Shown one piece after another: positions 18,669-27,577 of a stretch of 64,000 nt of DNA (its first letter is position 1; the number at the start of each line of letters is the position of its first letter). Origin of the DNA: Photobacterium sp. TLY01 (GTDB taxonomy: Bacteria; Pseudomonadota; Gammaproteobacteria; Enterobacterales; Vibrionaceae); the NCBI RefSeq assembly GCF_021432065.1, contig NZ_CP090364.1, forward strand, positions 1,378,601-1,442,600, read 5' to 3'. The translations under genes and the position numbers were made by a program. The notes under the pieces are model-generated. The model made no database searches, was not told the origin of the DNA, and was given only the letters and a program-made list of their open reading frames with translations.

Positions 18669-19190
18669 ATGAAAATTGATGGTCAGGCGAATGCCCTGCT
18701 GTATCACGACAACAGTGCAGTGAATAACCTGAAATTTCAGGCGGACAAAAAACAGGCGCTGCATGAGGTGGCCGGTCAGTTTGAAGCCATGTTTCTGCAG
18801 ATGGTGCTGCGCCAGATGCGCAGCAGCAGCGATGTACTGGCAGCGGAAGACAACCCGTTTTCGAGCAAAGAGCAGGGCGTTTTCCGCGACTTCTATGACG
18901 GCCAGCTGGCGATGGACATGGCGAAGCGGCAAAGTGCCGGTATTGCCGACATGCTGGTGAAGCAACTGAGCCCGCATGACAGCAGCGATTCGGCGCTCAG
19001 CCGTGAAAATCTGGCGGCCAACAGCGCCTCGCTGTCACCGGAGACGGGCAAATTTAACAGCGCCAGTGCGCAGGTCGCCCTTGATAAAGAACAACTTCCG
19101 GCGACTCAACGAGTGACAGCCATAAATAATATGGCATTTCAACAGCCGTTAATTACCAGGATTGATGCGAAAATGGAGCACGGATCTTAA
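18669..19190 (+). CDS. flgJ: Lateral rod-scaffold protein FlgJ, single-domain form
   Basis: Rod-capping scaffold, 173 residues. Only the N-terminal rod-binding domain is present (AGQFEAMFLQMVLRQMR, DFYDGQLAMDMAK and GIADMLVKQL), followed by a low-complexity tail. The C-terminal N-acetylglucosaminidase domain of E. coli FlgJ (313 residues) is missing. Wall opening must therefore come from another enzyme, plausibly the transglycosylase gene at 10163-10936. AAGGAG precedes the ATG at 18669; a GTG six bases earlier is the alternative. The stop overlaps flgK. Confidence 0.93.
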   Translation: MKIDGQANALLYHDNSAVNNLKFQADKKQALHEVAGQFEAMFLQMVLRQMRSSSDVLAAEDNPFSSKEQGVFRDFYDGQLAMDMAKRQSAGIADMLVKQLSPHDSSDSALSRENLAANSASLSPETGKFNSASAQVALDKEQLPATQRVTAINNMAFQQPLITRIDAKMEHGS

Positions 19191-20563
19191 TGAGCATTAT
19201 CAATATTGCATTAACCGGTTTGAATGCAAACCGTGTTGGCCTTGATGTGACCGCGCAAAACGTCGCGAATGTGAATACCCCGGGCTACAGCCGTCAGCAG
19301 GCGCAGTTTGCGGCGCTCGGTCCCAGCTCCGCTCTGGGAGTCAGCGCAGGGAATGGCGTGGAAGTCACCAGTATTCGTCGTATATCTGATGAATTTGTGG
19401 TGAGACAAACCTGGGCGACTCAAAGCCAGGCATCTTATTCTTCCCGTTATCTCAGTAATATGTCCCAGCTTGAAAGCGTGATGGGGGCAGACAGCTTCAA
19501 TATCGCCAAAGGCCTGGACAACTTGTACGCCGCCCTGAATGATGCGTCGGTGAAACCCGAGTCTACGCCACTGCGTCAGCAAATCATCAGCGAAGCTAAC
19601 GCCCTGACGCGCCGGTTTAATACCCTATCTGAGTCTTATTACGCTCAGCACAAAGATCTGAGTGAGCAGCGCACGGCGGCAGTTGAACTGAGTAATAGCC
19701 TGCTGGTCAATATTGCCGATGTGAATAAGCGTATTGTGGAAATGAGCTCGACTAATGGTAATCCGTCCCATTTGCTTGATGAACGTGACGCCCTGATTGG
19801 ACAATTGTCTGAAATGATGTCGATCAAAACCAATCAGCAGCCGGATGGCAGTTTGCAGGTGACTCTGGCCTCTGGTCAGCCACTGGTATTGGGTGATCAG
19901 GCCTCTCAGATTAAAGCCATTCCTGATCCGTCAGATCCTTATCTGGCCGACATGGAAATCAATTTTTCAGGCCAGCGTTTCCCGATTAACGGTGATATTG
20001 GTGGTGAGCTTGGTGCAATCACGGATTATCAGGTCGACACTTTGCTGCCTTTTCGCCAGACCCTGGACGAAATGGCTGTTGCGTTCGCCGATGCCTTTAA
20101 TAACACCCTGGCAACCGGGCAGGATCTCAACGGCAATCCCGGCCAGCCCCTGTTCAGCTATGATCCGGCCAGTCCGTCTTCAAGCCTGAAAATCACGGGA
20201 TTGGATCCAGAAGAGCTGGCCCTGTCTTCAGACGGGACTCCGGGTAACAGTGACGTACTGACCGATTTAGTTGCTCTAAGCAACCAGACCTTTGCGATTA
20301 CAGGGTACGGTAATATCGCCATCAGCGATACGTTTACCGCTATGGTTGGGGATACGGCGATTAAAGCACGGCAGGTCACTTCTGATGCGAAAGCGGCTGA
20401 AAGTCTGAATGCACAGGCCATTTCTGTCAAAGAAAACCTGAGTGCAGTGAACAGTGATGAGGAAGCTGCCAATCTGATGGTCTTTGCCAATGCGTATCAG
20501 GCAAATATGAAGGTGATCAGTACGGCGAATAACCTGTTCGATACTGTACTAGCTCTATTTTAA
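19190..20563 (+). CDS. flgK: Lateral flagellar hook-associated protein 1 FlgK
   Basis: Hook-filament junction protein, 457 residues, shorter than E. coli FlgK (547), as expected for lateral systems with a trimmed middle domain. The N-terminal motif LTGLNANRVGLDVTAQNVANVNTPGYSRQ is split over the D0 helix. The C-terminal NLMVFANAYQANMKVISTANNLFDTVL helix is typical. It overlaps the flgJ stop by one base and precedes flgL by nine bases. Confidence 0.95.
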   Translation: MSIINIALTGLNANRVGLDVTAQNVANVNTPGYSRQQAQFAALGPSSALGVSAGNGVEVTSIRRISDEFVVRQTWATQSQASYSSRYLSNMSQLESVMGADSFNIAKGLDNLYAALNDASVKPESTPLRQQIISEANALTRRFNTLSESYYAQHKDLSEQRTAAVELSNSLLVNIADVNKRIVEMSSTNGNPSHLLDERDALIGQLSEMMSIKTNQQPDGSLQVTLASGQPLVLGDQASQIKAIPDPSDPYLADMEINFSGQRFPINGDIGGELGAITDYQVDTLLPFRQTLDEMAVAFADAFNNTLATGQDLNGNPGQPLFSYDPASPSSSLKITGLDPEELALSSDGTPGNSDVLTDLVALSNQTFAITGYGNIAISDTFTAMVGDTAIKARQVTSDAKAAESLNAQAISVKENLSAVNSDEEAANLMVFANAYQANMKVISTANNLFDTVLALF

Positions 20564-20572
20564 GGAATAATT

Positions 20573-21472
20573 ATGCGTATCAGTGACACTCAATTCAGCC
20601 AGATGATGCTGAGCAGCCTGAGCAAAAACAATGTGGGTTTGGGCGAAGTGATGCAACAGATGTCGACCGGTGATCGTTTGACCAAATTGTCGGACGATCC
20701 GATTGATTCCATCAAACTACTAAACCTCGGTCGGGAAGGCAGCGCACTGACTCAGTATCAGGCCAATATCGCCAACGTGAAAACCACACTGTCAAGTCAG
20801 GAAGCGTATTTAGACACGGCAAGTGAAAGTTTAAAGAGTTTACGTGATCTTGTGCTATGGGGTTCAAATGGCACCATGACAGATGACGATCGCAAAGGCA
20901 TTATGACGGAAATGGAAACCCTAAAAGAGGGTTTACAGGCAATCTTTAATTCGCAGGACGAAGAAGGTATTTATTTGTTTTCCGGCACCCAGACTGACAC
21001 GCAGGCACTGACGGATACCGACACAGGTTATACTCTGAACGGCAATGCCGATAAGCGCTTGGTGACGGTGGCCAAAGGGGTGACGATGGAATCGAATGTC
21101 ACGGCACTGGAATTGCTGGATTTGGGAGGCGGTGCCACCGTCTTTCAGAAAATTGATGACCTGATTGCCGAATTTCAGGTCCCGACGGCTAATTTCAGAA
21201 CCGAAGTGAATGACACGATAGCTGCTATTGATAGTACGTTCGGAAATGTCCTTGGCGCGATGACGGAAATGGGTGGCCGTCAGAATAATCTGGATTTAAT
21301 TGCAGAGGGACACGTCGATAACAAATTATTCGTTGATAAGGTCGACGGTGAGCTGAAAAATCTGGACTACGCAGAAGCGTCCGTCCGTTTGAGTAACTAT
21401 CTCTCGGCACTTCAGGCCACACAGGCCAGCTTTACCAAGATTAACGATCTGTCATTGTTTGATCGCTTATAA
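20573..21472 (+). CDS. flgL: Lateral flagellar hook-associated protein 3 FlgL
   Basis: Second hook-filament junction protein, 299 residues (E. coli 317), flagellin superfamily. The N-terminal D1 helix includes GDRLTKLSDDPIDSIKLLNLGR. The C-terminal helix contains a YAEASVRLSNYLSALQATQAS stretch, both as in FlgL. AAGGAA precedes the ATG. Its genomic position after flgK and the 15-base gap to the next gene place it in the same operon. Confidence 0.94.
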   Translation: MRISDTQFSQMMLSSLSKNNVGLGEVMQQMSTGDRLTKLSDDPIDSIKLLNLGREGSALTQYQANIANVKTTLSSQEAYLDTASESLKSLRDLVLWGSNGTMTDDDRKGIMTEMETLKEGLQAIFNSQDEEGIYLFSGTQTDTQALTDTDTGYTLNGNADKRLVTVAKGVTMESNVTALELLDLGGGATVFQKIDDLIAEFQVPTANFRTEVNDTIAAIDSTFGNVLGAMTEMGGRQNNLDLIAEGHVDNKLFVDKVDGELKNLDYAEASVRLSNYLSALQATQASFTKINDLSLFDRL

Positions 21473-21487
21473 GGAAGAGAGAACACT

Positions 21488-22522
21488 ATGGTGAACTCTA
21501 CTGCAGAGATTCGGCAACAGTCGATTTCACTGCTGAAAAATGACAAGGCAACAATTTCACCACCGGCACCCGCCGGTGGCTCTGTTTCCGCTGTTCAGGA
21601 CACAGTGCAGACACAACGTCCGGCTGTCGTCAAAGGCGGATACACGGCAACCAGCGAGTTATTCTCGCAGGGCCAGCAACAAGTGACCCGGGGGCAGATA
21701 GCGCATCAGAGTCTGATCAGTGTCGGGCGTGATCTGCAGGGGATGAAAAAAATTCTTACGCAGATGCTGGGAAGCTCGACCGCGATTACCCAAGGCCGTG
21801 TTGACCAGCTTCAGCGCCACCACAGCCATCTTCAACAAACGCTCAATGCCGGTCAGTTTAATGGGGAACGAGTGCTGGACAGCCAGCTTCAGTTTCAGCC
21901 CAAAGGCGATCCCAAGCAAAGCTTTACTGTGAACGGACTGAATCTGGTACGCCAGCGTCAGCAAAGTGAGCAGTTGCACCTGACGGTACAAGACCGCGGG
22001 ACCGCGCTGCTGACATTCGACGCCTCGCAAACTGATCGTCAGTTAACCCAGCAAATCGACAAAGCGGTCATTCCGCTCGGTTTGCGTGCGGCGGCAACGG
22101 AAAGCGGCGATGTGATCTTTTCAACCTCTCAGTCGGATTTCCAGACTTTGGGTCAGCATGTGACGATCAGCGGTCAGGGGCATCGTTACCCGGCAGGTCA
22201 GCCGAATCGTATTAAAGTGCAACCCGAGCCACAGGGCATTGAGAATATCGCACTGAAACTGGCCGATGGTGAGCAAATCCGCCATACCATGCGTCATGTC
22301 AATCAGGGGTTACAACAGGTTCAGAAAGGCCTGGATCAGCTGAGACATTTCCAGGCCGATCTGGACTCGAAAGTTGGCAAGGCGATGGCCGGTCAATCTG
22401 TTGAGAGTATTGAGTCCAAGCTGCAATCGTTGCAGAACTCCCAGTCTTTCGCCGCCGCCTTCCAGGTGGTCTCTGCTCAGGCGAACGTTCACCGCCATAC
22501 CGTGGTTGCTTTGCTGAAGTAA
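21488..22522 (+). CDS. Flagellin/hook-associated-like protein of unknown role, last gene of the lateral flg operon
   Basis: Not recognised as a named gene. The 344-residue protein has a Gln-rich helical N-terminal part (about residues 60-135), including a FNGERVLD segment like the flagellin D1 domain. A central beta-rich part (about 165-250) resembles the Flagellin_IN repeat found in FliD and flagellins. A C-terminal helix (about 265-344) ends in AFQVVSAQANVHRHTVVALLK in two blocks, the spacing of flagellin C-termini. It follows flgL by 15 bases with a GGAAGAGAG ribosome site and ends before a terminator. I infer an exported axial or filament-related protein; it could also be a chaperone decoy or length-control factor. 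Confidence 0.6.
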   Translation: MVNSTAEIRQQSISLLKNDKATISPPAPAGGSVSAVQDTVQTQRPAVVKGGYTATSELFSQGQQQVTRGQIAHQSLISVGRDLQGMKKILTQMLGSSTAITQGRVDQLQRHHSHLQQTLNAGQFNGERVLDSQLQFQPKGDPKQSFTVNGLNLVRQRQQSEQLHLTVQDRGTALLTFDASQTDRQLTQQIDKAVIPLGLRAAATESGDVIFSTSQSDFQTLGQHVTISGQGHRYPAGQPNRIKVQPEPQGIENIALKLADGEQIRHTMRHVNQGLQQVQKGLDQLRHFQADLDSKVGKAMAGQSVESIESKLQSLQNSQSFAAAFQVVSAQANVHRHTVVALLK

Positions 22523-22586
22523 CGACTGTATTGAAACCGGTGATTTGCTGAAAAGCCGGAAGGGGAAACAAAGCTTCCGGTCAGAA

Positions 22587-22614
22587 AACGGTCTGCTGTG
22601 CAGGCCGTTTTTTT
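22587..22614 (+). terminator. Rho-independent terminator of the lateral flg operon
   Basis: Arms AACGGTCTGC (22587-22596) and GCAGGCCGTT (22600-22609) with loop TGT, followed by a run of T to 22614. It lies 64 bases after the last gene of flgB...flgL. A preceding CCGGAAG/CTTCCGG hairpin at about 22555-22580 may assist. Confidence 0.88.
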
Positions 22615-22809
22615 ATGCATGAGAAGGTGTATCCGCCTGATATCTGCTGTCTGTCACTGCAAAAATCTGTGCAAAGCCACAGATATGCATGTAAATAGAT
22701 TTTCAGTGGTGAAACTTTGCTCATATCAAATTAAGATGCCCGACAGAGACCTTATTACAAGTTCGAGTTAACAGGTCAGTCATGTTATGAATTTTAAGTG
22801 GCAATAAAT

Positions 22810-23275
22810 ATGGACATTTTAGTCAAACATATCGAACCAGGAAATCGTGAACATAAAAATCTATTTGAGTCTTTGTTCAGAGAGTATCTATCCAGTTTTT
22901 CTGTAGCGTTTGAACCTGCAGTCATTGAACAACTGTTTGCGTTACCCTATTTTCATGGTTTTATGAGTTTCATTGACAGTAAACCTGCAGGTTTTGCTGT
23001 TTGCTTTGAATCTTTTTCTACATATCGAATGCAGCGAGTCATGAACATTCATGACTTTATGGTTTCGAATCGCTGTAGAGGTCAAGTGGTGGGTAAGACA
23101 CAACTCCATGCAATAGAGCAGTATTGTCGTGATAATCATTATCTGAAAATTACCACTGGAAGTGGCCGATGATAATGTTGCTGCTAAGAAACTGTATCGC
23201 TCATCTCACTACGAAGATTACAGGGTAGTTTTGAAAAGTCAGCAACATTGGCAAAAGTATCTCAGTGAGTGCTGA
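22810..23275 (+). pseudogene. Frameshifted GNAT-family acetyltransferase
   Basis: The first frame reads MDILVKHIEPGN through HYLKIT and then hits TGA at 23170-23172. Shifting by one base in the ACCACTGG context near 23153 restores LEVADDNVAAKKLYRSSHYEDY followed by a normal C-terminus ending at 23275. Together they make a typical GNAT N-acetyltransferase of about 155 residues with the C-terminal N-x-x-A-x-x-LYRS motif. The lesion is a one-base insertion. The region is more AT-rich than its neighbours. Either a real pseudogene or a sequence error. Confidence 0.75.
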
Positions 23276-23653
23276 TGATAATTTACGATAGGTTCAATCG
23301 CTGGTTTTACTGATCCTTTTATCACACATGGCACAACATGAAGTACCAAACTTAAGATTGGATATTCATAGAGTAGGGCAATCACGTTATCAGTAACGAA
23401 TAACAATGTTCAGTTAAACCAGATAGAAAATCTTAAAAAACACATTAATTGAATCCTCTCGCAACTATAAGCTAACACTTTCGTTTGCGGTGGATTAATC
23501 ATCTGAATCAAGCATTAATATTGCCTGCAGCTTGTCGCCCTTAGCTGTGTGTGGAACCTGTTTGATGACGACGGCGTGAATGATTGACCTGCCTTTCAGA
23601 ATTTTTACAGGTTTCAGTGAGACTTCTATTGATAAAAATAAAGGTTGGCAGGT
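23276..23653. other. Intergenic stretch without recognised features
   Basis: AT-rich DNA between the broken GNAT gene and the DUF805 gene. I see no ORF with a credible start, no tRNA and no strong hairpin with a T tract. An AAAGG-type ribosome site at its right end belongs to the next gene. Confidence 0.5.
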
Positions 23654-24022
23654 ATGCAATATTATTTAAATGCGATCAAAAAATATGCGGATTCAGAAGG
23701 CAGGGCGCGTCGTCGTGAGTATTGGATGTTCTGCCTGATCAATGCGCTGTTAAGTTATCTGTTTTTTTTCATTGGCGAGGCCATCAAGGATGACTATGCA
23801 CTGTTCGCAGTGTATACCAGCCTGACTGTCATCCCTTCGCTCATGGTTACTGTACGCCGATTGCATGATACCAATCGTAGCGGTTGGTGGATGCTGATTG
23901 CTTTTGTCCCCTTGATTGGCGCAATCATTGGTCTCAGTGTCATGATGGAAGCAGGGACTTCGGGTGAGAATGACTATGGTCCAGACCCGAAAGCGATGCC
24001 TGACTCAATTCAATATGTGTAA
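23654..24022 (+). CDS. DUF805 family inner-membrane protein
   Basis: Small membrane protein of 122 residues with the DUF805 hallmarks: an N-terminal Tyr-rich cytosolic start, GRARRREYWMF, several membrane helices, VRRLHDTNRSGWW and the C-terminal NDYGPDP. The family (E. coli YhaH/YhaI) has no firmly established function. The ATG at 23654 was preferred over a TTG nine bases earlier. The next gene starts 16 bases downstream, so the two may be co-transcribed. Confidence 0.88.
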   Translation: MQYYLNAIKKYADSEGRARRREYWMFCLINALLSYLFFFIGEAIKDDYALFAVYTSLTVIPSLMVTVRRLHDTNRSGWWMLIAFVPLIGAIIGLSVMMEAGTSGENDYGPDPKAMPDSIQYV

Positions 24023-24037
24023 AACAAGGAGCGTGAC

Positions 24038-24580
24038 GTGTATCAGAGAGCCATCGTTTTCATTGCTGCCATTCTGACTGTTTCGGGCTGTACAGATCGG
24101 GATGACACCTATGCAAACCCGCCGCAGCAAGTCCTGCAGCAGGTTGAAAGGTTACTGCCGGCCGCAGAACAGTATGTACGTGACAATGAAGCAGAAGCAT
24201 TGGAAAAGGGTGTGCCGTTAAACGCAAATCAGTTGAGAATTGCTGCCAGGGTTGGTTTGAAATCTGCAAACAAGGTGCGTGTTTATTATGTCGATAAACT
24301 TCCTTTTCCCGAGGATCCTGAGCTGGCTGCGTTAGCCAAAAAGTATGGCTACAGTTCTCCATTAACGGGTGCCTATACGTATGGCTACGGTATCTGGATC
24401 AAACGCTCAGAGAAAGGCAATCAGGAACTGCTGGCACACGAGCTCATTCATGTCCGTCAGGCAGAGCAGATGGGCGTTCGGGAACAAACAAAACAGTACT
24501 TACTGCAATTGTTTATTTACGGCTATCGCGATGCGCCTATGGAGCTTGAAGCCTATCGAGAAGCCAGCCAGTACCTGTGA
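24038..24580 (+). CDS. Lipoprotein with HELIH metallopeptidase-like motif
   Basis: Function not known. The 180-residue protein starts at a GTG preceded by AAGGAG with a six-base spacer. It has a lipoprotein signal with lipobox TVSGC (Cys about residue 18), so it should be anchored to a membrane facing the periplasm. Near residue 134 lies AHELIHVRQ, an HExxH zinc-binding motif, and a possible third ligand Glu lies in MELEAYREA about 35 residues later. This matches small zincin-like or DUF4157-like proteins, in which catalysis is unproven. It follows the DUF805 gene by 15 bases. Confidence 0.75.
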   Translation: MYQRAIVFIAAILTVSGCTDRDDTYANPPQQVLQQVERLLPAAEQYVRDNEAEALEKGVPLNANQLRIAARVGLKSANKVRVYYVDKLPFPEDPELAALAKKYGYSSPLTGAYTYGYGIWIKRSEKGNQELLAHELIHVRQAEQMGVREQTKQYLLQLFIYGYRDAPMELEAYREASQYL

Positions 24581-24684
24581 GCGCTGAATCTGTGATGGAA
24601 GAACGGGCTTCGTCGGCAGGTTGAACCACACTGAAATAAATATCAGGGAGTGATTGGTACTCAATGCCACCATCAGGAAAAGAC

Positions 24685-25089
24685 ATGGACGAGAGAGTAA
24701 AAGGCAAATTCGACAGTTATCCGGCTCATATCAAAGCTGTGATGATCAACTTGCGCAGTTTGGTGTTAGGTGTTGCTGAAACCCATGCTCTGGGGAAGGT
24801 TGAAGAAGCTCTAAAATGGGGCGAGCCCAGCTATCAGGTGAAAGGCGGCAGCCCGGTCAGGATGAATTGGTTGGAGAAGGCTCCTGACCATTACTTTCTC
24901 TATTTCAACTGCAATACCAGGTTAGTGGATACTTTCCGTGAAGTATACGGACACGCACTGTCTTTGCAGGGCAACAGGGCTATTGTCTTGAATGTTGCTG
25001 ATCCGCTGCCCGAGCCGATTGTCTGTCATTGCGTCGAACTGGCGTTCAACTATAAACGCCTGCGTCATTTACCGCTGCTAGGTGTGTAA
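24685..25089 (+). CDS. DUF1801 family protein
   Basis: A 134-residue soluble protein of the YdhG/DUF1801 superfamily: N-terminal DSYPAHIKAVMINLRSLV, the middle EEALKWGEPSYQ motif and a closing NYKRLRHLPLLG block. The family adopts a beta-alpha fold of unknown function. I chose the ATG at 24685, which has AGGA six bases upstream and gives the usual family N-terminus, rather than the ATG at 24664. Confidence 0.82.
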   Translation: MDERVKGKFDSYPAHIKAVMINLRSLVLGVAETHALGKVEEALKWGEPSYQVKGGSPVRMNWLEKAPDHYFLYFNCNTRLVDTFREVYGHALSLQGNRAIVLNVADPLPEPIVCHCVELAFNYKRLRHLPLLGV

Positions 25090-25288
25090 CTGAAGCTAAA
25101 TTGTGATCCGTATCACTGTGTATCGTGATGCCGTAACAGCAGCTCTTTTTGCAGACTATGCTAATGCATGCTTACGTTTGGCCGGTTTATCAGTGCAAAC
25201 CTGAGTGATTCCCCATATGCGTGTTTTGCCGTCATCACTTTTGAACTGTCTGGTTACTTGTGCCGTCTGGTAATGAGGAGAATTCAAC

Positions 25289-25669
25289 ATGAAAGCTGTG
25301 TTTCAACCCGGTCATAATATCGCCATGAAGATACCTTCCCATGAGTATGAGCAAACGCTGCATTTTTATCGGGATATCATTGCCATTCCGGAACTGGCTC
25401 GTGAGAAAGACACGGATACACCCCGGTTTCAGTTTGGCGATAAAACGTTGTGGCTCGATAACGTCCCGGGAATCAGCCAGGCTGAAATCTGGCTCGAAAT
25501 TGTGACGAATGATCTCGCCGCTGCTGCAGAACATCTTGCAAACCACAAGGTGACCCGATGCGATGAGATAGAACCTTTGCCGGAAGGATTCGCCGCATTT
25601 TGGGTTGCCAGCCCTTCGAATATTATCCATCTGATATCGCAATCTGACGAAGGCCGTTCAGGCAACTGA
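25289..25669 (+). CDS. VOC (glyoxalase/bleomycin-resistance fold) family protein
   Basis: A 126-residue protein with the vicinal-oxygen-chelate fold, seen as two beta-alpha-beta-beta-beta units: HFYRDIIAIPEL in the first, WLEIVTNDLAAAAEHL and the SPSNIIHLI segment in the second. The substrate cannot be told from the sequence. GAGGAGA precedes the ATG. It stands alone between two unrelated small genes. Confidence 0.82.
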   Translation: MKAVFQPGHNIAMKIPSHEYEQTLHFYRDIIAIPELAREKDTDTPRFQFGDKTLWLDNVPGISQAEIWLEIVTNDLAAAAEHLANHKVTRCDEIEPLPEGFAAFWVASPSNIIHLISQSDEGRSGN

Positions 25670-25738
25670 CTCGGCACTTGCCTGAAGCACCTGAAAGCAG
25701 GCAATATGGCCAGATTGAATCGGTAAGGTGAAATTGTC

Positions 25739-26071
25739 ATGGTTGTTTGGCCTGCAGTGTTGAAATATGAGGGTGATCAGGAGCTGAGTGTAGTGGCTGA
25801 TCGCCAGACCTGGGAGTCGGATGCTGATTTGCATTGTTTTGGCTTTCAGCCTGATGATGTGCTGATCGATTCGACCGGGCAGGTGTTTCGACCTCTGAGC
25901 CTGCGTCCGGGCGAGACCCGTTTAGAAACGTCGGAAAAGACAATGCGCCTTGAGGATATAGTTGAACTCATCAAAGCGCATCAGTCTTGTCTGGGCGCAT
26001 GTTGTGCGGCCAAGGTAGCTTTTGATTCTGTCGCAGAGGCAATTGATGCCTTATCAATGAATACTTTATAA
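25739..26071 (+). CDS. DUF4144-like conserved hypothetical protein
   Basis: A 110-residue soluble protein of unknown function. It begins WPAVLKYEGDQELS, has DDVLIDSTGQVF in the middle and ends in a segment AHQSCLGACCAAK with paired cysteines. The pattern resembles the DUF4144 group common in Vibrio and Shewanella; the assignment is from memory of the family and not certain. AAGGTG precedes the ATG. Confidence 0.65.
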   Translation: MVVWPAVLKYEGDQELSVVADRQTWESDADLHCFGFQPDDVLIDSTGQVFRPLSLRPGETRLETSEKTMRLEDIVELIKAHQSCLGACCAAKVAFDSVAEAIDALSMNTL

Positions 26072-26144
26072 AAGTGTACTGTAAAAAGGGCAGTCAGCGA
26101 GTACATGCGAACAGGCCAGTCAGCCGCTCAAACGGTTGCTGATT

Positions 26145-26750
26145 TTATTCCCAGCCGAACACGGCATCGTAGGTCTGGCAATTACTGACCAGTGTTTCCG
26201 TATCTTCAAGGTAGAGCTGCTGTTCTGCCGACACCGGGTAAGTCAGCCATTCTGAACACTGCGCACTCTGCCCATTGCCGATCACCAGTTTGCTGCCTGG
26301 CTTCAGTTCGCAACGGGTCATTTTGTCCAGCGGCGACCATTGATAGCAAATTTCGTAGCCTTCCCGATACTGGGCCACTTTTCCGTTTGGCTGGTTTGCC
26401 GCCCACCAGGCACCAAACTGGCTGTTGGGGTTGGTACTGTTCCAGGCCCGAAAGACAGTCAGCGATTCCCCTTCTTTCACTTCATAAACCTGTCCCTGAC
26501 ACAGTTTGCCTTGTGTCGGCTGACCCAGAGAACTGGCCAGTAGCTGGGGATCATCGACACGGTTGAGCTTACTGGCCCATGCCGCAGGCGGTTCGGTTGA
26601 ACCGATACAGGCGCTGGCATCAAGGATGTCCTGTGTGGCGGTGGCAGGATTGGCCGTCTCAGTTTGTGCAGTGCTGCCCGGCGTTGATGTACAGCCTGAG
26701 AGCGTAAAACTGGCCATAAAGATAGCGGTCAGAGTAAGCCTTGTTTTCAT
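26145..26750 (-). CDS. Uncharacterised lipoprotein
   Basis: A 201-residue predicted lipoprotein: signal MKTRLTLTAIFMASF and lipobox TLSGC, then a Thr/Ala-rich linker and a globular domain with several cysteines (ACIG, LCQG, YEICYQ, TRCEL, QCSEW, SNCQ) and many Trp. The even Cys number and periplasmic location suggest disulfides. No function recognised. The ATG at 26750 has AGGA upstream; the longer frame to 26831 lacks a signal peptide. Convergent with the DUF4144-like gene. Confidence 0.75.
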   Translation of the reverse strand: MKTRLTLTAIFMASFTLSGCTSTPGSTAQTETANPATATQDILDASACIGSTEPPAAWASKLNRVDDPQLLASSLGQPTQGKLCQGQVYEVKEGESLTVFRAWNSTNPNSQFGAWWAANQPNGKVAQYREGYEICYQWSPLDKMTRCELKPGSKLVIGNGQSAQCSEWLTYPVSAEQQLYLEDTETLVSNCQTYDAVFGWE

Positions 26751-26904
26751 TGCATGATCCTTATGTATCTCACTGAATATGTACTGATTATTGTACTTTA
26801 GTGGCTTGTTTTTCGGATTGAGTGAAAGCAAAGGATCAATTTGCGACGCAGATAACAGTTTATAGCTGGCAGGGAGTCAGCAGGAGAGTGGAGGGCAAAC
26901 AGCA

Positions 26905-26934
26905 GAGAAAAAACCGGAATACTGGATTCCGGTT
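26905..26934 (-). terminator. Rho-independent terminator after the bactofilin gene
   Basis: Arms AACCGGAAT (26912-26920) and ATTCCGGTT (26926-26934), loop ACTGG. On the minus strand the stem is followed by a T tract (complement of the A run at 26908-26913). Confidence 0.88.
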
Positions 26935-26941
26935 CTCGTGT

Positions 26942-27577
26942 TTATTTTCGGGCGTTGACTTGTTTTCTGGTATCCGTGACAGGAGTCGCCGCTGTTGATG
27001 CCGAAGACGCTGCAGGTTTAACCGCTGTTGCTGTTGCTGCTGCGGTTGCATTTGCTGCTACCGGCGCTGCGCTTTTATCAGCAGAGCTGGATGTGTCTGC
27101 TGATTTGAGCTGCGTTGGTGGTGTCAGTGGTGCGGCCTCTTTAGCGTTTTCTTTCTTGCTGAGTTCTTGTGAAGGCTCGGCAGCTTTGACCGGCTCCTCT
27201 TTGTTGATGGTGACGACTTTTTCCTTATCTGCCGGGTAAGTCTGGCCATGGAAGCAGCCGCCTCGCTCAATGCAAATGTCGTTGGTGTAGATCACGCCTT
27301 TGGCTTTGCCTTTTTCCAGGATCTCAATGCTGTCGGCGTGACAGGCACCTTCGTGCAAACCGTTGATGACCACTTTACTGGCAAAGATCTCGCCCGATAC
27401 ACGGCCTGTTGCGCTGATCGATAATGTCTGTTCTGTGCGGATACGTCCTTCAATGTAGCCGTCAACCTGGATATTACCACTTAGTTCGATATCGCCTTTG
27501 AAGGAACAGCCTTGTGCAATGATAGTTGCAGTTGAGTGCTTGCCTGTGCTTCCAGCACTTTTACTAAAGAGTCCCAT
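26942..27577 (-). CDS. Bactofilin family cytoskeletal protein
   Basis: Polymer-forming beta-helical protein, 211 residues. The bactofilin (CcmA/BacA) domain covers about residues 15-120 with repeated G-x-I/V patterns (GDIELSGNIQVDGYIEG, ATGRVSGEI, SKVVINGLHEG, KGKAKGVIY). A long Ala/Thr/Ser-rich low-complexity tail follows. A strong AGAGGAG ribosome site precedes the ATG. The gene overlaps the M23 peptidase gene by 97 bases in another frame. Bactofilin-M23 pairs are known to shape cell-wall growth, for instance in Helicobacter; a link to the nearby lateral motor genes is inference. Confidence 0.92.
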   Translation of the reverse strand: MGLFSKSAGSTGKHSTATIIAQGCSFKGDIELSGNIQVDGYIEGRIRTEQTLSISATGRVSGEIFASKVVINGLHEGACHADSIEILEKGKAKGVIYTNDICIERGGCFHGQTYPADKEKVVTINKEEPVKAAEPSQELSKKENAKEAAPLTPPTQLKSADTSSSADKSAAPVAANATAAATATAVKPAASSASTAATPVTDTRKQVNARK

